From assembly GCA_000733415.1 (NCBI GenBank), contig KL662191.1, forward strand, positions 262,415-326,414: 64,000 bases of DNA, in the 5' to 3' direction. Made by a program: the position numbers and the translations under genes. Source of the stretch: [Leptolyngbya] sp. JSC-1. Its GTDB lineage: Bacteria; Cyanobacteriota; Cyanobacteriia; Elainellales; Elainellaceae. Below the pieces are notes generated by a model that searched no databases, was not told where the DNA came from, and saw only the letters and a program-made list of their open reading frames with translations. This document shows, piece by piece, positions 45,901-54,905 of the stretch (its first letter is position 1; every line of letters begins with the position of its first letter).

Positions 45901-47085
45901 TCAGTCTGATTGGGACAATCGCTTCACGGCTTCACCCCCTAGCAGTTGGTCAGCTTCTCGCAAACACTGGGGAATTTTGTCAGCATGGGGGCTGTTGGCA
46001 AGACACTGGCGCAGATCGAACTGCTGGACTTGAGTCGCTTTGTTGCCCGGGAACCAGTGGTCCGCATGGCCTAACAGGTTATAGCGCATCTTACCGTAGT
46101 CAATCAGATCATAGGCGAGGGCCAGATTTCGTAACCACAGAATCACGGGAATGTTGATCTGGCCGGGTGTGTCCTCTGGCTGTGGCAAACCCAGATGCCA
46201 AGTTTCAAGCCATTCTTGACCCAGGCGGTCAATCGCAGCTTGCTCTAGACGCTGGATGATCGGCGGCAGGATCTGATTGGCTTGATCGAGTAGCTCCAGG
46301 GTCTTCAGGTGCTCATCGAAATCCTGTGGTCGAGCGGCTCCCACACTCAGGGTATGCACTTCGGGGTGGCTGAGACAAAACAAATCGTTAAACACCATTG
46401 GGCTGAGGGGTGCACAGAGATCAATCAAGCGCTGCGAAGGCTGGTAGAGCAATCCACCTTTGTTGGAGGGGCTGATAATGAAAACGCCCATATCGTGGCG
46501 AGTCGCGGCTTGAATGGCTGGCCAGTTGAATTGATTAATGAAGTACCAGTGCAGATTGACGTAATCAAACCGGCCCGTTTCGATCGCTTGCACAATCACC
46601 TGAGTGGGCGCATGGGTGGAAAATCCGACATGGCGCACCTTGCCTTGGGCTTGCAGTTGGCGGGCCACATCCAAGCAGCCCCCCGGACACAGACTATACT
46701 CCAGCAGCTCAGGGGTGTTGATTCCATGCAAACCGAGTAAGTCTACGTACTCTAACGTCAGGTTTCGCAGCGATTGTTCGACGGTGCGGCGAAATTCGTT
46801 TGGATCGGCAGTGGGAGCAACTTTGGTCTGGACGATCAGCTTTTCTCGCGGCAATTGGGGCAAAACTTGGCCGAGCTGAAGTTCGGAGGTACCGTAGCCT
46901 CTAGCCGTTTCGATATGGGTAATACCCAGCTCCAGCGCTCGCCGAATTGTGGCTTCGAGATTGGCCTGATTATCGGCTGGAATTTGCTGCAAGGGAACAT
47001 CTTGCCATTTGTATTGGTAGCGCATGCCGCCACAGGAAAACACGGGCATGGATAGCTCTGTGCGTCCAAATCTGCGATATTGCAT
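45901..47085 (-). CDS. Aldo/keto reductase family protein
   Basis: A 394-residue TIM-barrel oxidoreductase with a C-terminal extension of about 100 residues. Catalytic set: Tyr64 (ARGYGTSE), Lys88 (VQTKVAP) and His120 (LLGLHGIN); the position that is Asp in most members is Glu59 (HIET). The C-terminal part has Cys/His-poor helical sequence, so the ferredoxin-like cluster seen in some relatives is not obvious. NADPH-dependent reduction is expected; the substrate is unknown. The start is ATG 47085. Confidence 0.88.
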   Translation of the reverse strand: MQYRRFGRTELSMPVFSCGGMRYQYKWQDVPLQQIPADNQANLEATIRRALELGITHIETARGYGTSELQLGQVLPQLPREKLIVQTKVAPTADPNEFRRTVEQSLRNLTLEYVDLLGLHGINTPELLEYSLCPGGCLDVARQLQAQGKVRHVGFSTHAPTQVIVQAIETGRFDYVNLHWYFINQFNWPAIQAATRHDMGVFIISPSNKGGLLYQPSQRLIDLCAPLSPMVFNDLFCLSHPEVHTLSVGAARPQDFDEHLKTLELLDQANQILPPIIQRLEQAAIDRLGQEWLETWHLGLPQPEDTPGQINIPVILWLRNLALAYDLIDYGKMRYNLLGHADHWFPGNKATQVQQFDLRQCLANSPHADKIPQCLREADQLLGGEAVKRLSQSD

Positions 47086-47315
47086 AACTTGAGGAGATGA
47101 AAGGTGACAATTCCGATGGCGTCAGCTCCAATGGGCGTCGGCCTGAACTAGTTGAAACTAGCCTAAGTTGGCTCAGGCAGCACGCAACTCTGATAAAACT
47201 GGCAATAATAAAGGTAGCTAATCTTTCTCGAAATCACAATTGGGATCGAATTGTCGTCAAGCCGCGTTTTAGAATAGGTCAGCTCGCTTACTGAACCTTG
47301 CTTTTGTGAACCTGT

Positions 47316-48356
47316 ATGGATATCTCAGAACTCGATGAGTTAGAAAATTCGATTCAAGATTTGTTATCACTAGCCAAAATCGAGTTAGAAGAGAAGCGGC
47401 TGCAACAACAGCGAGAAGCCCAAATCCAGGAGGAAATTAGCAAGATTAAACAGCGTCTCGAACCGTTGCTCGAACAGGTTGAGGTCATGCTTCAGCAGTT
47501 GACTGCCGATGATTTCGCTGAGAGCGTGACCCGCCGCAAGCTAGAGGAAAAAGCCGAAGACCTGCGGCAGCGGTTAGCCAATGCTCCAGTGTTGGCGGCC
47601 CAAGTGATTGATCGGCAGATGATCCTCAACGAAGAACGGCTGCTCGATGAGCGACTCGCCGAACAAACCAACCGCTGGCGACAGGCTCTCAAAGATGATT
47701 TGCTGGAAATGATCGCTGAACAAACCGATTTTTTCAGCGCTACCGACGCCGCCATTGCCGTTCGGGGCTATGTGCACGACCTGAAGGCGATTGGAGCACT
47801 CGAAGCAGTTGTCGATACCCTAATTACGCAGATCAATACCTACAGCGAAGAAGGTCCGGTAGCACGGTTACGCGGCAGCCATGAACAGACCCTGAGCTTT
47901 ATCTACAACAAAGCCCTTGAAAACCGGGCGCGAGTCGATCGGGCACCGGATGTGCAGCCCCGCGTCCGTCACCGCAGTTCCGAAAAACGCCCCAATCCCT
48001 ATGGCCAGTTGGAAGGCAAAGTCGTAATTTTTGGTGGCCATGACCGGCTGGAAACCGCCATTCGCAATCGCCTGCGAGATGCCAACGTCAACCTGGTTTG
48101 GTGTACGGCTCAAGCGGGGCCGCAAATCGCCGAACAGGCCGAGACCCACATTGCCAATGCCGATCTGATTCTAATCCTCACTGGCTATACCAGCCACAAA
48201 CTCACCGATAAGGCGATTCATGCCGCTCAACGAGCCGGTAAACCGACTGAAATGATCAACACTACCGGCGTAGTCCGAGTCCTAGAAGCGATTGAGTACG
48301 GCCTCAAAACCAAACAGCTTGCGCGCCGCCTCAATCATTTTTCTAAACCTGCTTAG
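47316..48356 (+). CDS. Coiled-coil protein with C-terminal DUF2325 domain
   Basis: A 346-residue protein. Residues about 1-150 are Glu/Gln/Arg-rich and form long coiled coils. The C-terminal 110 residues (KVVIFGGHDRLETAIRNRL; ADLILILTGYTSHKLTDKA) match DUF2325, a Rossmann-like domain of unknown role. The start is ATG 47316. It is convergent with rpiA, only 10 bases apart. Confidence 0.8.
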   Translation: MDISELDELENSIQDLLSLAKIELEEKRLQQQREAQIQEEISKIKQRLEPLLEQVEVMLQQLTADDFAESVTRRKLEEKAEDLRQRLANAPVLAAQVIDRQMILNEERLLDERLAEQTNRWRQALKDDLLEMIAEQTDFFSATDAAIAVRGYVHDLKAIGALEAVVDTLITQINTYSEEGPVARLRGSHEQTLSFIYNKALENRARVDRAPDVQPRVRHRSSEKRPNPYGQLEGKVVIFGGHDRLETAIRNRLRDANVNLVWCTAQAGPQIAEQAETHIANADLILILTGYTSHKLTDKAIHAAQRAGKPTEMINTTGVVRVLEAIEYGLKTKQLARRLNHFSKPA

Positions 48357-48366
48357 CAATGGCGTC

Positions 48367-49077
48367 TTAAATTTCTCTCACGCTTGGCTGTCCATCTTTT
48401 ACTTCGCCCACCAGAATAATATCGGCCACGTTGACGAACAAGCCGTTATCCAAGACGCCGGGAATGTTGTTGAGGGTTTTCTCCATCTCGGCGGGATTGT
48501 CGATGGCGTCGAACTTGACATCAATAATCATGTTGCCTTGGTCGGTGATGACGGGACCATCTTTTTTGACCGCCATCCGCAGTTCCGGCGTGCCGCCCAG
48601 CTTCTCGACCGCTTTGGTCACAGGTGAAATGGCGACTGGCAATACTTCTAGGGGCAGGGGAAAGGTAGACCCGAGCCGCTCTACCAGCTTGGAGCTATCC
48701 ACAACCACAATAAACAAATCGGCTAAAGAATCGACGATTTTTTCTCTGGTGTGAGCCGCACCGCCACCTTTGATCAGGTTTTTGTTGGGATCCACTTCAT
48801 CGGCCCCGTCGATGGCGATGTCGATTTTGTCAATTTCATCCAGAGTTGTGAGGGGAATGCCATACTGCTTAGCCAACACCGAAGCCTGGAAGGAGGTAGG
48901 AATGCCTTTAATGTCTTTCAGCTCCCCAGATTGGAGCCGCTCTCCCAGAAATTGAATCGCAAAGGCCGTGGTTGAACCCGTTCCCAAGCCCACAATTGAG
49001 CCAGACTGCACTCGGTTCGCGGCAGCTCTGCCAACTTCTTGTTTCATCAACTTGACGGGATCGAGTCCTGCGGTCAT
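48367..49077 (-). CDS. rpiA: Ribose-5-phosphate isomerase A
   Basis: A 236-residue enzyme that interconverts ribose 5-phosphate and ribulose 5-phosphate in the Calvin and pentose phosphate cycles. Motifs: GLGTGSTTAFAI (phosphate site), DGADEVDPNKNLIKGGGAAH with the catalytic acid, and EKIVDSLADLFIVVVDSSK. The start is ATG 49077. Length fits. Confidence 0.96.
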   Translation of the reverse strand: MTAGLDPVKLMKQEVGRAAANRVQSGSIVGLGTGSTTAFAIQFLGERLQSGELKDIKGIPTSFQASVLAKQYGIPLTTLDEIDKIDIAIDGADEVDPNKNLIKGGGAAHTREKIVDSLADLFIVVVDSSKLVERLGSTFPLPLEVLPVAISPVTKAVEKLGGTPELRMAVKKDGPVITDQGNMIIDVKFDAIDNPAEMEKTLNNIPGVLDNGLFVNVADIILVGEVKDGQPSVREI

Positions 49078-49385
49078 GACAAATTTTCCTCCAATAAGTC
49101 TGCGAATTAAGTCTGCGGATACGACTAACGGTTTCTAGCCCTAACTAGCATGACTTAAAAGGACTCCCAGCTCAATCTAGGTGAGTAAATTTGCCGCAGA
49201 AATTTTGTTGACTGGTAGCTAGGCCAATGCCCCGACTCCAGAAATCTTCACCCAGAGTCCACAGGTATTCCCCTGAATTGGATTGGTTCGGCTTGTAGGA
49301 ATGAAGTAGGGGAAGGGCTATTCTACCCTGGCTGGCTTGGCTAGCCTGTCTAGATTTTTGTCTGATATCGATTATTGGATCAGGA

Positions 49386-51647
49386 ATGAGCTTGAGCATG
49401 GAACTCGATCAAGATAGCAGTGCCGCTAATTTGGAACTTTTGATTCGGGAGGTTGAAACGGTTAGTCCCAACCTGATTAGTCCGAGCGGGATGCTGTCGC
49501 TGCAAGACACGCAACCAAAGGAACTAACCGGAGCCGTATCCCAACAGCTTAACTTTACCTATTGGCGCAATCAGGGTGACGCACTGCTGGAAGCCGGAGA
49601 ATGGCAAAAGGCCATTGCCAGCTACACTCAGGCCATCAAGTTCGACCCCAACGACCGCGCCGTTTTACAGGCTTACTGTTTTGCCCTCGATCGGCTGGGA
49701 CGCCACGAGGACGTGATCAAAGGCTACGAACGCATCCTGAAAAAACGCCCCAAAGATGCCCTCACCTGGTACAACCGAGGCGTAGCCCTGCGACGACTGC
49801 AACGCCAGCAAGAAGCCCTCAAAAGCTACAATCAGGCACTGCGCATCAAGTCCAATTTTCCGCAAGCTTGGTATAACCGCGGCTGTGTTTTGGCAGAATT
49901 AGGCCGCCACGAAGAAGCCTTAACCAGCTACGACCGTGCCCTAGAGCTGAACCCCGACAAGCTAGAAGTGTGGTACGACCGCGGCTATTCGCTGGCTGAA
50001 CTGGGCCGCCATGAAGACGCTGTGGCATCCTATGATCGCGCTTTAGCCGGAAATTCAGCCAATGCACCAGCCTGGAATAATCGAGGTGTATCCCTGAAGC
50101 AGCTCCAACATTATGATGAGGCGCTGGCCAGCTTTGACCGGGCGCTCGAACAGGCCCCGCAACTCAGTCAGGCTTGGTATAACCGGGCTTGTGTATTGGC
50201 TGCCCTCAACCAGCATCAGGAGGCAATTGCCGCCTTTGACCAAGCGATTCAAATCGATCCGGGCAAGGCAGACGCCTGGTTTGACCGAGGTAAGTCTCTC
50301 AGCCGTCTAGAACGCTACGAAACTGCTGTTGTCAGCTTCGATCGGGCGATTCAGCTTGATCCCAACAATGCTCAGGTCTGGCTGGAGCGCGGTGCGGTTT
50401 CGATCCGGCTCAAACGCTGGGAAGATGCGGTTGCCAGCTATGCCCAAGCGTTCCAGTTACAACCTGAGGCTATCGAGATCAGTAAAGCCGTGTTGACGGG
50501 GTATGACCGGGTAATTCAGGCCCAACCTGAGACGGTTTCAGCCTGGTACTGTCGCGGTTTTGCCTATCTGCGGTTAAACCAACTGCCAGCGGCGGCGGCG
50601 GATTTTGCGCGAGTGGTATCTCTCCAGCCCAATCATGGCGAAGCCTGGTTCAATCGCGGTTTGATCCTGAAACAACTCCAGCAGTGGCAGGCCGCTATCC
50701 TCTGTTTTCAAAAGGTGGGCTTGATCGATCCCGATCGGATTGAGGCGTTGATGCATCAAGGCGTGGCGTTACTCCACCTGAATCAGTACGCTGCTGCGCT
50801 AGAAATTTTGGATCAGGTCGTGACCCAGTCGCCTCAGCATCCCCAAGCTTGGATCTATCGTGGCCAAGCTCTGCTGCAGCTCAACCAGCCCGACGCAGCC
50901 GTTGAAAGCCTGGATCGCGCCCTCACGCTTGAGTCTAAGCAGGCGGAGGTGTGGTGGCAGCGGGGGAATGCCTTGCGCCATGCCAAACGGTTAGCAGAAG
51001 CTATTCACAGCTACGACATTGCCCTGCAGCTCGATCCGAATCAGGCGACAGTTTGGACAACCCGTGGTATCGCGTTATTCCAACAGGCCAATTACACCGA
51101 GGCGATCCGCAGTTTCGATCAAGCCCTGGTCCTGCAAGCCAACCTCTATCCAGCCCTGCTACTACGAGCGGTTGCCTTACTGCGGACTCAAGCCTATGCT
51201 GCCGCTGTGGAAAGCTTTGACCAAGCCGCTACCCTCCGACCTAATAACGCCGCTATCTGGAGCGACCGAGGTACGGCATTACTGCAATTGAAGCGGTATC
51301 AGCAGGCAGTAGCCAGCTACCAGCAAGCACTAAAGCTGGAGCCGCAGCAGCCACAGGTTTGGTACAACCAAGGCATTGCGCTAGAGCAGATAGGCCGGCA
51401 CGAAGCTGCACTCAAGAGCTATGACCAAGCCCTCAAATTTAAGCCGAATCTATATCAAGCTTGGCGCAACCGGGGCCGAACCTTGGCTCATCTGAAGCAA
51501 TTCCGCTCCGCCATTATTAGCTTTAACCGGGCACTCAAACTCAAACCAAATGATTATGCCACCTGGCAAGAGCGCAGCAGGGTCTTGATGCAGTTAGGGC
51601 AACTGGAAGCCTCGATTGGTAGCCTAACCCAAGCGCTGATGAACTAA
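49386..51647 (+). CDS. Large TPR-repeat protein
   Basis: A 753-residue protein made almost wholly of about 20 TPR units of 34 residues (about 58-750), with typical helices such as AWYNRGCVLAELGRHEEAL. Only the first 55 residues differ; no signal peptide, membrane segment or enzyme domain is seen. One unit near residue 370 is irregular. Such superhelices act as scaffolds; the partner is unknown. The start is ATG 49386; a second ATG five codons on is possible. It is convergent with prs, 33 bases apart. Confidence 0.88.
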   Translation: MSLSMELDQDSSAANLELLIREVETVSPNLISPSGMLSLQDTQPKELTGAVSQQLNFTYWRNQGDALLEAGEWQKAIASYTQAIKFDPNDRAVLQAYCFALDRLGRHEDVIKGYERILKKRPKDALTWYNRGVALRRLQRQQEALKSYNQALRIKSNFPQAWYNRGCVLAELGRHEEALTSYDRALELNPDKLEVWYDRGYSLAELGRHEDAVASYDRALAGNSANAPAWNNRGVSLKQLQHYDEALASFDRALEQAPQLSQAWYNRACVLAALNQHQEAIAAFDQAIQIDPGKADAWFDRGKSLSRLERYETAVVSFDRAIQLDPNNAQVWLERGAVSIRLKRWEDAVASYAQAFQLQPEAIEISKAVLTGYDRVIQAQPETVSAWYCRGFAYLRLNQLPAAAADFARVVSLQPNHGEAWFNRGLILKQLQQWQAAILCFQKVGLIDPDRIEALMHQGVALLHLNQYAAALEILDQVVTQSPQHPQAWIYRGQALLQLNQPDAAVESLDRALTLESKQAEVWWQRGNALRHAKRLAEAIHSYDIALQLDPNQATVWTTRGIALFQQANYTEAIRSFDQALVLQANLYPALLLRAVALLRTQAYAAAVESFDQAATLRPNNAAIWSDRGTALLQLKRYQQAVASYQQALKLEPQQPQVWYNQGIALEQIGRHEAALKSYDQALKFKPNLYQAWRNRGRTLAHLKQFRSAIISFNRALKLKPNDYATWQERSRVLMQLGQLEASIGSLTQALMN

Positions 51648-51680
51648 TGGCTAGCTGCAGCCAACCAATCGAAGCATCTC

Positions 51681-52673
51681 TTAGCGAAACATGCTGCTGA
51701 CCGAGCTATCTTCGTGAATTCGCCAGATGGTTTCACCTAGCAAATTGGCGACTGAAAGCATGGTGAGCTGCCGGAACTGTTTCTCTTCAGGGAGGGGAAT
51801 TGTGTTGGTCACAATCACTTCCTCAAATAACCCTGCCGAAAGCCGTTCTACTGCCGGGGGCGAAAATACGGCATGAGTAGCGCAGGCATAGACCTGACGT
51901 GCGCCTTCTTTCCGCAGCAGCCGAGCGCCTTCGCAAATCGTGCCAGCCGTATCAATCATGTCATCGACGAGCACTGCCGTTTTGCCAGCAACATCGCCAA
52001 TTACGTTCATCACTTCAGCCACATTGTGTGCCTGCCGTCGTTTATCAATGATGGCAAGCGGTGCATCGTTCAGCTTTTTGGCAAAGGCTCTGGCACGAGC
52101 TACACCACCCACATCCGGAGAAACCACGACAATATCGCTCAAGTTTTTGCTGAGTAAGTAATCCAGCAGCACCGGTGAGCCGTAGACATGGTCAAACGGA
52201 ATGTCAAAATAGCCCTGAATCTGAGCGGAGTGTAAATCCATCGCCAGAACCCGATCAGCTCCAGCTTCGGTAATTAGATTGGCAACCAGTTTGGCCGTAA
52301 TCGATTCGCGGCCTGCGGTTTTACGGTCAGCTCTAGCGTAGCCATAGTAGGGAATGACTGCCGTAATCTGGCGGGCTGAGGCGCGACGGCAAGCGTCGAT
52401 CATGATCAGCAGCTCCATCAGATGGTCGTTGACCGGAAAGCAGGTAGGCTGCATCAGGTAAACATCACAACCCCGGATCGATTCTTGGATCTGAATATAA
52501 ATTTCGCCATCCGCGAATCGCTTCCGGACCATCGGCCCCAAATCCATGCCCAAATACCGAGCCACCTCTTGGGCAAGGGGAATATTGGCGGAACCCGAAA
52601 ATAACCGAAGGCGGCTATTGTCTTCAACAGGAGGAAGGGAAAAGGAAAAAGGAAGAGTTGCAGAGCGGGTCAC
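51681..52673 (-). CDS. prs: Ribose-phosphate pyrophosphokinase
   Basis: A 330-residue PRPP synthase that makes PRPP for nucleotides, His and Trp. Motifs: LFSGSANIPLAQEVA, DLHSAQIQGYFDIP, VSPDVGGVARARAFA and the PRPP loop VLVDDMIDTAGTI. The start is GTG 52673, giving a roughly 20-residue N-extension common in cyanobacteria. A purine-rich run lies within that extension, so a later start cannot be excluded. Confidence 0.95.
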   Translation of the reverse strand: MTRSATLPFSFSLPPVEDNSRLRLFSGSANIPLAQEVARYLGMDLGPMVRKRFADGEIYIQIQESIRGCDVYLMQPTCFPVNDHLMELLIMIDACRRASARQITAVIPYYGYARADRKTAGRESITAKLVANLITEAGADRVLAMDLHSAQIQGYFDIPFDHVYGSPVLLDYLLSKNLSDIVVVSPDVGGVARARAFAKKLNDAPLAIIDKRRQAHNVAEVMNVIGDVAGKTAVLVDDMIDTAGTICEGARLLRKEGARQVYACATHAVFSPPAVERLSAGLFEEVIVTNTIPLPEEKQFRQLTMLSVANLLGETIWRIHEDSSVSSMFR

Positions 52674-52920
52674 GGCAAGTCCTCGACGCGACTGTCATCG
52701 AAATCTTACATCATGGAACAGAAAACAACGGATCGTGCTTTCTCAGAGATAAATAAACCTAATTAAAATAGGGTGCTGTCCCAGTGATGGACAGTTCGCT
52801 AAAAAAACTCGCTATTAAAACGGTATAAATTCTAGCATTAGCTAAATGAATCGTGGGCCAACGTAGCGATTGTCTTCAAAAAAGCCAGCAAAAAGCTCTC
52901 AGTATGTCATCTGCTAATGC
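52674..52920. other. Intergenic stretch between prs and psb30 terminator
   Basis: About 250 bases upstream of prs, AT-rich, expected to hold its promoter. No small gene is seen. Confidence 0.4.
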
Positions 52921-52959
52921 AAAAAGGGGCCAGTAGGATAGCTCTTTCCTACAGCCCCT
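52921..52959 (-). terminator. Rho-independent terminator of psb30
   Basis: On the minus strand AGGGGC-TG-TAGGA pairs with TCCTA-CTG-GCCCCT around an AAGAGCTA loop, followed by TTTTT. It lies 54 bases after the psb30 stop codon. Confidence 0.8.
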
Positions 52960-53013
52960 CGTGCAGTTGTTGACGTCAGTGCTGTGAAAGCGCTGTAAAA
53001 GCTCAACGAGTTT

Positions 53014-53145
53014 CTACAGATCGCCACCCCGAAACGCCAAGACAAAAATTACGGCTGGCCCTGCAATCACGATCAGCGCCAGCATGGTTAACTGGGCGAT
53101 CGTTTCCCACTGAATGCTACCGACTAAATTCGTTAAGAAGTCCAT
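53014..53145 (-). CDS. psb30: Photosystem II protein Psb30 (Ycf12)
   Basis: A 43-residue protein beginning MDFLTNLVGSIQWETIAQL and ending AFRGGDL, with one membrane helix (about 17-38). It matches Psb30/Ycf12, a small subunit at the edge of photosystem II near PsbJ and PsbK that stabilises the complex. The key block AQLTMLALIVIAGPAVIF is characteristic. GGGAGGAG lies just before the ATG. A strong terminator follows, so it is a single-gene unit. Confidence 0.93.
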   Translation of the reverse strand: MDFLTNLVGSIQWETIAQLTMLALIVIAGPAVIFVLAFRGGDL

Positions 53146-53390
53146 TGCTCCTCCCAAACTAACCCAAACGATTTATAAATGTGATCTAGATAGCGATATC
53201 CGCCTTTCATTTTACCTGGTAAGGGTTCCCATCTCAGCAACAAGATTACAGGTTACTGACACTGGCATCGAATCAAACTGCTGCGGTGACAGAAAGCTAG
53301 AGTAGGGTTGCAAGGTGCCTGCTGTCCTAGTTGAATTCTTGTAAGAGTGGGTAGGCAGTTCCGGTAGCAGATGGACAAAAAGGAATTTGT

Positions 53391-53741
53391 ATGGCGACGT
53401 GGCGTTGTGTCAAACAGTGTGGGGCTTGCTGTCATTTGGATCCGAGTGATCGACCTGATCTGGATGAATACCTGATGCCCTCAGAGCTAGAGTTATATCT
53501 CAGCCTGGTAGGTGAAGATGGCTGGTGCATCAATTTTGATCAGGCGAGTCGTGAATGCCGCATCTATGCCAACCGCCCCCGCTTCTGCCGAGTTGAACCA
53601 GAAGTTTTTCACGATCTTTACGGGGTTGAGCCGGAAGAATTGAACGACTTTGCAATTGACTGCTGCCGTCAGCAAATAGAAGGAGTATACGGCCATCGCA
53701 GCCTAGAGATGCTGCGGTTTGATCGAGAAGTTGGCATTTAG
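53391..53741 (+). CDS. YkgJ-family cysteine-cluster protein
   Basis: A 116-residue protein with the cysteine pattern CVKQCGACC near the start, then Cys47 (GWCINF), Cys56 (RECRIY) and Cys66 (RFCRVEP), and CC near residue 89. Members of the family (CxxCxxCC) are thought to bind zinc or an iron-sulfur cluster; the function is unknown. AAGGA lies about six bases before ATG 53391. It is a single gene. Confidence 0.85.
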   Translation: MATWRCVKQCGACCHLDPSDRPDLDEYLMPSELELYLSLVGEDGWCINFDQASRECRIYANRPRFCRVEPEVFHDLYGVEPEELNDFAIDCCRQQIEGVYGHRSLEMLRFDREVGI

Positions 53742-53770
53742 ACGGGTCTCTAAGCTCCTGTCTCTAAGGT

Positions 53771-53834
53771 CCTATCCAAAAACCCCTTCGGGGTTTTGAA
53801 ATTCAAAAACTCTGACGAGTTTTCGGACAGGTAG
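53771..53834. repeat. Interspersed palindromic repeat, copy C (inverted)
   Basis: Begins CCTATCCAAAAACC, has centre TTTTGAAATTCAAAAA and ends TTTTCGGACAGG. It aligns best with the reverse complement of copy A (CTGACGAGT block on the right here, left in A). It lies 30 bases after the cysteine-cluster gene. Confidence 0.65.
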
Positions 53835-53967
53835 TAAGCCCGTCTCTTTAAACTCATCAAACTCATCAAAAAGCAACTTGTCAGAGAACCGCCATATCCA
53901 GTTGCGCTTCTACCCTATCCTGGAGATAATAATGAAAAGAAAATGAAAGCCGATCCCCTAATTGCGC

Positions 53968-54432
53968 GTGGAACACTCACTCATATCTCGAACCTCAACG
54001 GCAACGCTAGAAGAGGCTCTTTCCCCATCGTCAACCGAACTAACTGCTTCTGAGCCGATTCTGACTGGATTCACTACCTCGCCCAGTTTAGATTCTGATT
54101 CTGCCGATGTCTCTCCAGCAAGTCAATCTCGTTGGACCAAAGCAGAACCCAGTGCCGAACTCAAGATTTTCTGCTCCACCTTTTTGACCATCTTTTTGGC
54201 CGAGTTGGGGGACAAAACCCAAATGGCGACCCTGCTGATGACGGCAGAATCTCACCAGCCCTGGATCGTATTTGCAGGGGCCGGTTCAGCCCTAGTCGCC
54301 ACCAGTCTGATCGGGGTTTGGTTAGGCTGTTGGCTAGCTAAACGCGTCTCGACCAAAACGCTGGAAAAATCTGCGGGCCTTCTATTGCTACTGGTAGCAG
54401 CTCAGTTGGTTTGGGAAGTTTTTCATCTGTAG
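53968..54432 (+). CDS. GDT1/UPF0016-family half exporter (Hmx1-like)
   Basis: About 154 residues: a Ser/Thr-rich, probably disordered N-tail of about 65 residues and three membrane segments. It has one copy of the family signature, AELGDKTQMA, near residue 79. Full-length members (Mnx, UPF0016) have two such halves; here the second half is the next gene. In cyanobacteria these export Mn2+ from the cytoplasm, and split pairs have been named Hmx1/Hmx2. GTG 53968 or TTG 53962 are the only starts upstream of the helices. Confidence 0.85.
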   Translation: MEHSLISRTSTATLEEALSPSSTELTASEPILTGFTTSPSLDSDSADVSPASQSRWTKAEPSAELKIFCSTFLTIFLAELGDKTQMATLLMTAESHQPWIVFAGAGSALVATSLIGVWLGCWLAKRVSTKTLEKSAGLLLLLVAAQLVWEVFHL

Positions 54433-54469
54433 AGTAGCGGTAAACCAAGAGCAGTAACCGGAGAAGCGT

Positions 54470-54769
54470 ATGGATTGGCACCTACTGGGACTTAGCTTTG
54501 TGATGGTGTTCATCTCAGAACTGGGTGATAAAAGTCAATTAGCTGCTATTGCCCTTGGTGGTAGCTCTAAATCCTTACGGGCTGTATTTCTAGGAACCGC
54601 TGCAGCCCTCTTGTTGGCCAGCTTTTTGGGCGTGATTTTAGGCGAAGGCATCTCTCACCTCTTACCCATGCACTGGGTCAAAGGCATCGCCGCCGCCGGA
54701 TTTACAATTATGGGACTGAAACTGCTGCTGGCTAGGAAAGAAGTAGACGAAGATAGTGTTGAGTGTTGA
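54470..54769 (+). CDS. GDT1/UPF0016-family half exporter (Hmx2-like)
   Basis: A 99-residue protein with three membrane segments and the second signature motif SELGDKSQLA at residues 16-25. It should pair with the previous half-protein to make one exporter with inverted symmetry, moving Mn2+ or Ca2+ in exchange for protons. GGAG lies about seven bases before ATG 54470. It follows the first half by 37 bases on the same strand. Confidence 0.88.
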   Translation: MDWHLLGLSFVMVFISELGDKSQLAAIALGGSSKSLRAVFLGTAAALLLASFLGVILGEGISHLLPMHWVKGIAAAGFTIMGLKLLLARKEVDEDSVEC

Positions 54770-54786
54770 GTTTTAAGTTTTGAGTT
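54760..54786. repeat. Heptamer-type short tandem repeat, locus 3
   Basis: Units GAGTGTT-GAGTTTT-AAGTTTT-GAGTT overlap the end of the Hmx2-like gene. Same AGTTTTG heptamer as loci 1 and 2. Confidence 0.5.
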
Positions 54787-54905
54787 GGTTACAAGTAGAT
54801 CAACTTAGTAGATCAACCTAATTAATTTGAAGCTCCGTAGTGCAAGCGTCTCGTTGGTACGGGCGAGGTGCCCGCACCATCTACCGTTTAATCTGGTTGA
54901 CCTAC

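Noticed and set aside
45804..46157. 117-codon plus ORF with hydrophobic start
   Set aside because: After about 30 residues it runs antisense through the aldo/keto reductase gene; no ribosome site.
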